A stretch of DNA of 8,334 nt from Phycisphaerales bacterium (GTDB taxonomy: Bacteria; Planctomycetota; Phycisphaerae; Phycisphaerales; SM1A02): the NCBI GenBank assembly GCA_007127615.1, contig SKZB01000392.1, forward strand, positions 1 through 8,334. The letters are read 5' to 3'. The notes under the pieces were generated by a model. The model saw nothing but the letters and a program-made list of their open reading frames with translations. It did no database searches and had not been told where the DNA came from. This document shows, piece after piece, positions 1 to 5,419 of this stretch; the stretch's first letter is position 1; every line of letters begins with the position of its first letter. The position numbers and the translations under genes were made by a program.

Positions 1-169
1 CCGCCCGGCGGAGCGGAGCGCGGAGATTCGAGATCTCGTGAACCCAGGCGGCGGGCTCGGCCGGCAACTGCTGATAGTGTCGGAAGCGCCCCAAAACGCG
101 ATTGCCGTCACAGAGGACCACATCCATCCGCGTCTCGAGCAACTCGATGACCATGCATTTTCGTTTCAC
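1..169 (-). CDS. N-terminal fragment of a possible GspL/PilM-like protein, cut by the window edge
   Basis: An open minus-strand frame runs from a GTG at 169 off the left edge, giving 56 codons. I chose the GTG because AAGG (complement of 178-181) lies 8 nt upstream; an in-frame ATG at 154 is the alternative but has no convincing ribosome binding site. The protein starts with a short basic segment (VKRKC), then MVIELLETRMDVVLCDGNRV, which looks like a beta-hairpin, then a segment that looks helical (AEPAAWVHEISNLRAPLRR). A hairpin opening of this kind fits the actin-like fold of GspL/PilM, which links the ATPase to the inner-membrane complex. The gene directly follows the GspK-like gene, the place gspL holds in classical gsp operons. 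The coding call is fairly secure; the function is inferred from position and the secondary-structure pattern and could be another inner-membrane assembly protein. Confidence 0.55.
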   Translation of the reverse strand, partial: MKRKCMVIELLETRMDVVLCDGNRVLGRFRHYQQLPAEPAAWVHEISNLRAPLRRA

Positions 170-177
170 AGTTTGTA

Positions 178-181
178 CCTT
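178..181 (-). promoter_or_regulatory. Ribosome binding site deciding a GTG start
   Basis: AAGG on the minus strand sits 8 nt upstream of the GTG at 169. It is the main reason to prefer that start over the ATG five codons later. Confidence 0.45.
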
Positions 182-183
182 GT

Positions 184-195
184 CCGATCGATCGG
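184..195. repeat. 12-bp perfect palindrome in the gap before the cut gene
   Basis: CCGATCGATCGG is self-complementary and ends 15 nt upstream of the GTG start at 169. A second, 8-bp palindrome, GTCCGGAC, lies at 210-217. They could be protein-binding sites or part of the mRNA leader. GATC-rich palindromes are easily produced by chance at this composition, so the functional reading is weak. Confidence 0.3.
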
Positions 196-255
196 TTTCT
201 GTTCTATCGGTCCGGACGGCAAGCGACTTTGCTGTGTTCCCGCATCACACCGGGC

Positions 256-286
256 GTCCTTGATTCACATGAATGATCTCAAGGAC
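256..286 (-). terminator. Possible attenuator hairpin at the end of the GspK-like gene
   Basis: GTCCTTGA (256-263) and TCAAGGAC (279-286) form a perfect 8-bp inverted repeat with a 15-nt loop. In the minus-strand transcript the first arm contains the TGA stop codon (281-279) of the GspK-like gene. No U-tract follows, so this is not a canonical intrinsic terminator. It may instead protect the mRNA end, or lower expression of the next gene across the 109-nt gap. Confidence 0.3.
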
Positions 287-2045
287 TGACTTCAGACCAC
301 TCGGTCAGCGTGACCGCCTGCCCCCCGCTTGCCGGCTCAATCAGCACGGACTGGTAGTCCAGGTGGATCCGAACGCGATCGCTGGTTTCCATGCGACGTC
401 CGAAAAAAGTGCCGAACAACCGGCTCTGCGGCGCGGGGCCATCCCCTCTCATCTCCAGCCCACCGTCCGGGTTGATAACGTGACCGACGAACCGGGTTCG
501 ATCGGTCAATAACATCTGCCGGTTCGAGCCGGTCATGAACAGCCGCATCCGCTCCGGTTCGTGCCCGCTTGTGTTGACTTCCGCCGTGCTGTAGAGATTG
601 ACCGCGCCTCCGACATGGAGGGTCAGGCTCGCGCCGGGCAGAATGTTCAATCGGGCATCGTCCTGCACCGTGAAACCCGCGTCCACGAAACCGACGATCG
701 GCTGTGTCACTTCGACCACACTGTCGTTGCCGATCGTCCAGCTCGCAAAACGAAAATCCCCGCTGTAGGTATGCGTGCCGGACCAGTGTGCAACGTGCCC
801 CGAACTGGCGGGAACGTCACTCGGGACGACGAGGCGGGGCGCGGTGATGCGGCTGAGCATCGGCGCGACGGTTCCGGTGACCTGCGCATTCTGCGAAGTT
901 GCGACCACCTGATCGGGATCACCCCCGGGCCCGATTCCCAACGAGCCGTGGATCGTCGAGGCGGTCATCTGGACGGCCTGAGAGTCGGTGGAATTCGTTG
1001 CGACAAACACATCCAGTATGCCCCCATCACCGTACGCACCCTGGCTTGAGTCATACCCATCCACGAAGTGGTGTTCGCCGGACCCCTCGCCCCACAGGAA
1101 CATGGTTTCCTTCACCGCGAGCCGTGGAATCGGCTGAAAGGAATCGGCGCTCGTGTGGGCCAGATTCTCGGGTGGGATCGAAGACATCGCCGGCACGCCG
1201 GGCCCCGTCCAGCGCGCTGTCAGACCGTGATCAGAGGACCGGCTGAAGTAGCGAATCTCGAAGGGATGCCAGCCGGTTTCCAGTTCAACCGCTCCACCGC
1301 TTGCCTGCATGCCGTGAACGCCGTCATTGTCCACCACTTCCTCACCGTCAATCCAAAGGCGAGCGCCATCGTTGCTTTCGAGTTCAAACGTCCAGAGTCC
1401 CGCTTGGTCGATCCGAAGCTGACCGGCAAATCGCGCGGCAAAGTCGGCGGACGGTCCATCGGCCCAGAACGGCGTGCTGTTGCTCACGTTCGGCCAGTCG
1501 ATCCGGCGGACCGCGGCGACGGCATCGGGCACGGCTTCCCAATCGACATCGCTGATCTGGTTCGGCGAAAAGGGAAGCTCGAAGTACGCCGCCGCCAGGC
1601 CGGGCCAGCCGCCGCCGCTGTCCGGGGGCGGGAGGTTCACCGTCATGACCGACCGGCGGTTCGCCCGGCCGGACCCGCCAGAGGCCGTCAGGACCGCCGT
1701 GTTCCCGTTCCGCTCCACGTCGACCGTGATGGTCGTGCCGGACGAACCCGGCACGGTCATGAGCGCGATGCTGCCGACCTGACCGTCGTCATCCACATCT
1801 TCATCGAGCACCAGTTCGCGCGTGGCGACATTGAGCCCCGCTTCCGCGGCGTAGAACGCGCGGGCGGCTTCCACCCGGGAGAGTCCGACCTCCTGTTGCC
1901 GCGCGCCGGCAAGTACCATCCCCACCAGGATCAACGCCATCAGCAACATCAGCACGACCATCGCCACCGCCGCGGCCCCGCGCCGAGAGGTCGACTTGCC
2001 GCACCGATGCCGCGAGCCGGATGTTTCAACGGCATTCATCATCAT
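279..2045 (-). CDS. gspK: PilX/GspK-type minor pseudopilin with a PA14 domain and beta-rich tail
   Basis: 588 aa. A basic N-terminus with a G-A junction (RRG-AAAVAMVV) leads into one membrane helix at about residues 24-47. FYAAEAGLN follows at about 64-72, the hallmark of PilX-type N-terminal regions. There is no FTLIE motif and no Glu at +5, as is known for GspK, which sits at the pseudopilus tip. Residues about 148-285 form a recognisable PA14 domain: LWTFELESNDGARLWIDGEE near 217-236, then VVDNDGVHG, and a closing LTARWTGPG. Residues about 440-565 are rich in repeated short beta strands and resemble the C-terminal domain of many pilus-tip-like proteins in planctomycetes (possibly DUF7305). 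The start is the first of three consecutive ATG codons; it overlaps the stop of the GspJ-like gene by 4 nt (ATGA) and has GGGAG upstream. GspK is normally about 300-350 aa, so this protein is greatly enlarged, and the GspK name rests on position plus the missing Glu5. PA14 often binds carbohydrate (family knowledge); a tip-adhesin or substrate-recognition role is inference. Confidence 0.85.
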   Translation of the reverse strand: MMMNAVETSGSRHRCGKSTSRRGAAAVAMVVLMLLMALILVGMVLAGARQQEVGLSRVEAARAFYAAEAGLNVATRELVLDEDVDDDGQVGSIALMTVPGSSGTTITVDVERNGNTAVLTASGGSGRANRRSVMTVNLPPPDSGGGWPGLAAAYFELPFSPNQISDVDWEAVPDAVAAVRRIDWPNVSNSTPFWADGPSADFAARFAGQLRIDQAGLWTFELESNDGARLWIDGEEVVDNDGVHGMQASGGAVELETGWHPFEIRYFSRSSDHGLTARWTGPGVPAMSSIPPENLAHTSADSFQPIPRLAVKETMFLWGEGSGEHHFVDGYDSSQGAYGDGGILDVFVATNSTDSQAVQMTASTIHGSLGIGPGGDPDQVVATSQNAQVTGTVAPMLSRITAPRLVVPSDVPASSGHVAHWSGTHTYSGDFRFASWTIGNDSVVEVTQPIVGFVDAGFTVQDDARLNILPGASLTLHVGGAVNLYSTAEVNTSGHEPERMRLFMTGSNRQMLLTDRTRFVGHVINPDGGLEMRGDGPAPQSRLFGTFFGRRMETSDRVRIHLDYQSVLIEPASGGQAVTLTEWSEVSP

Positions 2046-2596
2046 GGACCGGCTCCCGATGCGATCAGCAGCCCCCGGGGAAAGACGCGCGTGCGGACCG
2101 TCACCCTTGCGCCATGCTTTTCCAGTGTCAATGTCAGCTCGATCCGGTGGACACCGGCCACCTCGTCGCCGGTGAGATCGGCGCTCATCGGTTGATTCTC
2201 ATCATCAAACGCGCGCACCTGAAAGTGCGTGAGGTGCTCCGCAAGCACGTGGTCGATCTCATCCCGGCGCAGAATCAATTGCTCACCCTGACGGCGCAGT
2301 TGTTCCGTCTCGTGCCAGGTGATGGCGTCGGTGGTCAGGTTTTCGAGGGCCGGGCCGCTCCCCGAAGGATACTCCCGCCGTTCCACGCTCCGCAGTTCAT
2401 GAACCGCGCGTTCCAGAGCGAGTCCCGCCTCACCGTGCAACCGGGACGCGGTTGAAGCGCTGAGGTAGCCGTCCGCCGCCGTAAAGATCAGCGTGGAGGC
2501 GAGCGAGCCGAGGATCGCCAGGACCGCGATGGAGGCGATGGCCTCGATCAATGTGACGCCATGTCTGGAGTTGGTCTTTCGCGGGGACACGGCCAT
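2042..2596 (-). CDS. gspJ: GspJ/PilW-type minor pseudopilin
   Basis: 184 aa. A short basic leader (MAVSPRKTNSRHG) precedes the prepilin peptidase site G-VTLIEAIASIAVLAILGSL, with Glu at +5 and one hydrophobic helix at about residues 14-36 that serves first as membrane anchor and then as filament core. The C-terminal half alternates short strands, ending with a stretch (HRIELTLTLEKHGARVTVRT) typical of the globular domains of J/W pseudopilins. The ATG at 2596 has GGAG (complement of 2606-2609) 9 nt upstream and lies 3 nt after the stop of the GspI-like gene; its own stop overlaps the next start by 4 nt. In type II secretion GspJ joins GspI and GspK in the tip complex. The prepilin assignment is secure; the letter J rests on gene order and length and could equally be PilW. 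Confidence 0.85.
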   Translation of the reverse strand: MAVSPRKTNSRHGVTLIEAIASIAVLAILGSLASTLIFTAADGYLSASTASRLHGEAGLALERAVHELRSVERREYPSGSGPALENLTTDAITWHETEQLRRQGEQLILRRDEIDHVLAEHLTHFQVRAFDDENQPMSADLTGDEVAGVHRIELTLTLEKHGARVTVRTRVFPRGLLIASGAGP

Positions 2597-2599
2597 GAC

Positions 2600-3025
2600 T
2601 CAATACTCCGCCAGAACCGTGGTCAGCGCGTACGCGCGCGGCGTGCCGTTGATGTCCGACCACGAAACGCGCACGGTGACGACTTTGTACCCCGTTCCGG
2701 GGCTCGTCAGATCCGGTCCGGTTTCGTCGATCTCGACCGTTCGTCCGTAGCCGGCGAACCCCGGAACGGACGCCTGTTCCGGGTACCGGCTGGTTTCAAC
2801 CCAGCCGTAGCCGCGCGCGGCGGAATTCCGATCCGCGATCACATCTTCCATCGTCTCAACCGCCAGCCACCGCGCGGTTGACATCTGTACCGGCGTCACC
2901 CGATCCTGGTGCGCGCTCTGAACGGCCAGGAGCAGGGGCGGGACGGCCATGGCCAGAATGACGATCGCGATGATCGTTTCGATCAGGGTGAACCCGCGCG
3001 CTGTTTCCCGGCTCATCTGTGTCAT
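2600..3025 (-). CDS. gspI: GspI/PilV-type minor pseudopilin
   Basis: 141 aa. The leader MTQMSRETARG is followed by FTLIETIIAIVILAMAVPPL, a textbook type III signal with Gly at -1, Phe at +1 and Glu at +5. The mature part is short, as in GspI (about 120 aa), and ends in the strand pair YKVVTVRVSWSD and RAYALTTVLAEY, the usual closing sheet of this family. The start at 3025 is 33 nt after the GspH-like stop and has no strong ribosome binding site; an in-frame ATG at 3016 is equally possible, and either leaves the processing site intact. GspI normally starts assembly of the tip complex with GspJ and GspK. The I/V choice rests on length, the closing strands and position. Confidence 0.86.
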   Translation of the reverse strand: MTQMSRETARGFTLIETIIAIVILAMAVPPLLLAVQSAHQDRVTPVQMSTARWLAVETMEDVIADRNSAARGYGWVETSRYPEQASVPGFAGYGRTVEIDETGPDLTSPGTGYKVVTVRVSWSDINGTPRAYALTTVLAEY

Positions 3026-3058
3026 ATCGATTGACGCTTTCGTGCATCTCGAAGAAAA

Positions 3059-3610
3059 CTACGGCCTCAGCAGGCGTACGTGACCGGTCTCCGGCTCGAC
3101 GGTCACCCGAACACCGCCGATGAACGTGGCGCCACCGGTTTCCACCAGCCACACCTCGTCGTCCGTCAGCGGCCGTCCCCGCCAGTCAAACCCGATCCTC
3201 GGTTGCAGATCGAAGTCGACCTCCACCAGCGCCACATTCTGAAACGGCTCCGATCCGAGGATGACGACATGCTCGCGGCCGGTCCCCGCATCGACGAGCG
3301 GCAGCGCGTTGGCTCTGCCCGGTTGGTCGGGATCTTCGAGTCGAATCCGCCATGCGGTCATACCGTCGAACTCGATCCAGACCGTTCGGCCGAAGGAAGC
3401 GGCGTATTGACGGGCATCGAGCATATCCTGCAGCAGCAGCCGCGCCGCCACGTTGGTTCGTCGCTCGTTCAGCGCGCCCAGAGTGGGGACGGCGACGGCG
3501 GCGAGGATGCCGGCGATGGCCATCACCGCAATCAGTTCGATCAGTGAATAGCCACCGCGCTCACGAAGAGCGCGGCGGCGCGGGTTTGTTCTGAGTCGTG
3601 GCCGAACCAT
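3059..3610 (-). CDS. gspH: GspH/FimT-type minor pseudopilin
   Basis: 183 aa from the ATG at 3610. An arginine-rich leader of about 23 residues (NPRRRALRERGG) precedes the processing site G-YSLIELIAVMAIAGILAAVA, with Glu at +5 and Tyr in place of Phe at +1. The mature domain has the GspH pattern: a long helix (ERRTNVAARLLLQDMLDARQ) followed by strands, one of them RTVWIEFDG, ending in GVRVTVEPETGHVRLLRP. A TTG at 3652 in the same frame would extend the leader by 14 residues and overlap the GspG gene, but it has no usable ribosome binding site spacing. The ATG at 3610 also lacks a good Shine-Dalgarno sequence and lies 22 nt after the GspG stop, so translation may be coupled. In type II secretion GspH is a minor subunit near the tip. 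Confidence 0.84.
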   Translation of the reverse strand: MVRPRLRTNPRRRALRERGGYSLIELIAVMAIAGILAAVAVPTLGALNERRTNVAARLLLQDMLDARQYAASFGRTVWIEFDGMTAWRIRLEDPDQPGRANALPLVDAGTGREHVVILGSEPFQNVALVEVDFDLQPRIGFDWRGRPLTDDEVWLVETGGATFIGGVRVTVEPETGHVRLLRP

Positions 3611-3632
3611 GATGGCATGGGCTTGATCAGGT

Positions 3633-4079
3633 TTACCAGGAATTCTCGCCAACCTCGTTACTGTTGGCCCAGAACTTGCCGGCGGTCGGATCGTAGTTCC
3701 ACCCTTCCGGCGCCTCGGCCGACACGGGCGGATTGTCCTCGTTCCAGGTCGCTTCGCGGACCTCGTTGGCGTCGTCAGAATCCTTGTAGGGATTCGGCGG
3801 AATCGGCTCCTGCATGACGGTCCCGACCTCGTTCAACTCTGCGAGGGTCGGATACTGCGGGTCACCTTCGAGGGCGGAAAAAGAGTAGAAATTGGCGAGT
3901 CCCGAACGCACTCCGCCGAGCGTGCCGCGCACCGCTGATTCACGCGCGTTGGCGGAGTAATCGAGGTAGCGCGGCAGGGCGACGCCCGCCAGAATGGCGA
4001 GCACGACAATGACCGCAATCAGTTCGATGAGCGTAAACGCACATCGATGATGTGGGTGATACTTTGTTGATCTCTGCAT
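3633..4079 (-). CDS. gspG: Major pseudopilin, GspG type
   Basis: 148 aa, the usual GspG size. The basic, His-rich leader (MQRSTKYHPHHRCA) is followed by FTLIELIAVIVVLAILAGVA, with Glu at +5; -1 is Ala rather than the usual Gly. The hydrophobic helix (about residues 15-37) runs into an amphipathic segment (YLDYSANARESAVRGTLGGV), as in filament-forming pilins. The acidic C-terminal part ends GWNYDPTAGKFWAN, reminiscent of the GspG-like C-terminal region. I chose the ATG at 4079 because AAGGA (complement of 4089-4093) lies 9 nt upstream and the leader then has normal length; the frame stays open upstream to 4124 without support. It should form the pseudopilus shaft, extended by GspE and GspF. 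A separate promoter may raise its level relative to the minor pseudopilins. Confidence 0.9.
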   Translation of the reverse strand: MQRSTKYHPHHRCAFTLIELIAVIVVLAILAGVALPRYLDYSANARESAVRGTLGGVRSGLANFYSFSALEGDPQYPTLAELNEVGTVMQEPIPPNPYKDSDDANEVREATWNEDNPPVSAEAPEGWNYDPTAGKFWANSNEVGENSW

Positions 4080-4088
4080 GGTCAGAAG

Positions 4089-4093
4089 TCCTT
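4089..4093 (-). promoter_or_regulatory. Ribosome binding site of the major pseudopilin
   Basis: AAGGA on the minus strand lies 9 nt before the ATG at 4079. It fixes the start downstream of the longer open frame that reaches 4124. Confidence 0.55.
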
Positions 4094-4117
4094 GTTCCCT
4101 GTTTCCACATTGCGCTC

Positions 4118-4146
4118 GATCCACCGTGGATTGGACGCATTGTCAA
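4118..4146 (-). promoter_or_regulatory. Possible sigma-70-like promoter ahead of gspG
   Basis: The 134-nt gap between the platform gene and gspG holds a perfect -35 hexamer TTGACA (complement of 4141-4146). A 17-nt spacer follows, then TGGATC (complement of 4118-4123), a weak -10 match. It would start transcription about 30 nt before gspG. The optimal -35 and spacing support it; the poor -10 and the unknown promoter preferences of the host argue for caution. Confidence 0.35.
4119..4131. repeat. Inverted repeat overlapping the putative gspG promoter
   Basis: ATCCAC-C-GTGGAT is a perfect 6-bp inverted repeat around one central base. It overlaps the proposed -10 hexamer and the end of the spacer, where a repressor or activator could act. 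It is short, and the operator reading is inference. Confidence 0.35.
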
Positions 4147-4213
4147 ATGCTTCGCCCCGTCTCCGGTCGAAGCCGCAACCTCGATCTCCGTCCGCCCAAC
4201 CCCGAAATCAGCG

Positions 4214-5419
4214 CTAGCCGATCAATGAGGCCATATCCCACAGCGGAAGAAAAATCGCCAGCGCGATCAGGAGGACCACTGCCGCCAGCCCGATGACCAT
4301 GATCGGTTCGATCAGGGTGGTGACGTTCTTCGTCAGGTCGCCGACCTCACGGTCATAATGCCGCGCGACGAGCTGACACATCTGTGACATCTCCGCCGAC
4401 TCTTCACCGCACGAAAGCATTCGGCGCGTGAACGGAGGAAGATACGTGCACGTGATAAGAACATCGGCCAAACGACCGCCTTCGTTGACCTGCACTTTCA
4501 TTTTCTCGGCGTCCTGCTCCAGAAGCGGGCGGCCGGACGCTTTACCGGACATTTCGATGACGTCCGTCAGGGGCAATCCGCTGCGCAGCGCCACGCCGAA
4601 AATATGCGCAAACCGGCTGACCGCCAACCCCCTGAGAATCTCAGCCACCACCGGTACGCGGTGCAACAGCGCATCCAGACGCCGGCGCTTCTCCCGGTCC
4701 TGCCAGGCCTTCCGAAGTCCGAAGATCGCCGTCACGACCACGAGACCGATCAGCCACCAGTAGCTGCGCACGCCGTCGCTGATCCCCACGACGATCTGCG
4801 TCGGTAACGGCAATTCGAGCCCCCGGCTGGCGAACATCGATGCGAACCGGGGCACCACGAAAATCATCAGAAATGTGACCGCTGCGATCAGCGTGCAGAT
4901 GACGCACGCGGGGTACAGCAGCGCGCTGCGAACCATGCGGTTGATTTCGTACTGGCGTTCGAGCATGTCGGAGAGACTGGCGAGCACTTCGTTCATGTTG
5001 CCGCTCGTTTCCGCCGCGCGAAGCATCTCGACGTAGACCTCGCCGAAGATGTTCCGGTGCGGGCTGATCGACTCGGTGACGGTGGCGCCGCCTTCCACAC
5101 TTCGCGCGATGTCCTGAATGACATGGCGCAGACGATCGTTGGGCTCCTGTTCCGCGATGGATTGCAGCCCGTCGACCAGTGATATGCGCGCCTTGGTCAT
5201 CACCGCGAACTGATAGGTAAAGTGCGCGATATCCTTGAGAGTGATGCGATGCCGGCGGCGGCGAAGGAAGCCGGGGTGCGCAGCGCGGAGTTTGATCGGT
5301 TTCATGCCCGCCGCCACCAGTTGGCGGTAGGCATCCCGTTCATCCGGGGCGCGGAGCACGCCGCGTGAGGCGCTGCCACTGCGATCGATCACGCGGTAAT
5401 GAAACATCATCTGGCTCAT
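4214..5419 (-). CDS. gspF: Inner-membrane platform protein GspF/PilC
   Basis: 401 aa, the usual family length. The N-terminus begins with the F/C signature of a modified or shortened opening segment (MMFHYRVIDRSGSASRGVLR). Two repeated cytoplasmic GspF domains follow, about residues 66-189 and 269-391; the first contains FTYQFAVMTKARISLVDGL and the second FAHIFGVALRSGLPLTDVIE. Membrane segments are visible at about 167-190, 221-235 and 373-393, the last opening with the conserved EPIMVIGLAAVVLLIALAIF. The family sits in the inner membrane, contacts the ATPase hexamer and turns its motion into pilin extraction. The ATG at 5419 overlaps the ATPase stop by 4 nt (ATGA) and follows a strong GGAGGT, so translation is coupled. 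No key element appears missing. Confidence 0.96.
   Translation of the reverse strand: MSQMMFHYRVIDRSGSASRGVLRAPDERDAYRQLVAAGMKPIKLRAAHPGFLRRRRHRITLKDIAHFTYQFAVMTKARISLVDGLQSIAEQEPNDRLRHVIQDIARSVEGGATVTESISPHRNIFGEVYVEMLRAAETSGNMNEVLASLSDMLERQYEINRMVRSALLYPACVICTLIAAVTFLMIFVVPRFASMFASRGLELPLPTQIVVGISDGVRSYWWLIGLVVVTAIFGLRKAWQDREKRRRLDALLHRVPVVAEILRGLAVSRFAHIFGVALRSGLPLTDVIEMSGKASGRPLLEQDAEKMKVQVNEGGRLADVLITCTYLPPFTRRMLSCGEESAEMSQMCQLVARHYDREVGDLTKNVTTLIEPIMVIGLAAVVLLIALAIFLPLWDMASLIG

Noticed and set aside
38..289. Plus-strand open frame at the left edge
   Set aside because: The minus strand of the same stretch has a better case: a spaced ribosome binding site, a beta-hairpin-like opening and operon position.
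1068..2195. Long plus-strand open frame opposite the GspK-like gene
   Set aside because: Its product is Arg/Pro-rich with no domain, and it mirrors the codon bias of the minus-strand gene, whose PA14 and membrane features are clear.
3430..3442. Short CAG repeat in the GspH-like gene
   Set aside because: It encodes leucines of the post-membrane helix (LLLQD) in frame and is too short to count as a functional repeat.
3525..4028. Identical 17-nt ACCGCAATCAGTTCGAT at 3525-3541 and 4012-4028
   Set aside because: Both copies encode the conserved IELIAV part of the prepilin helix in the GspH and GspG types; shared protein motif and codon bias explain it.
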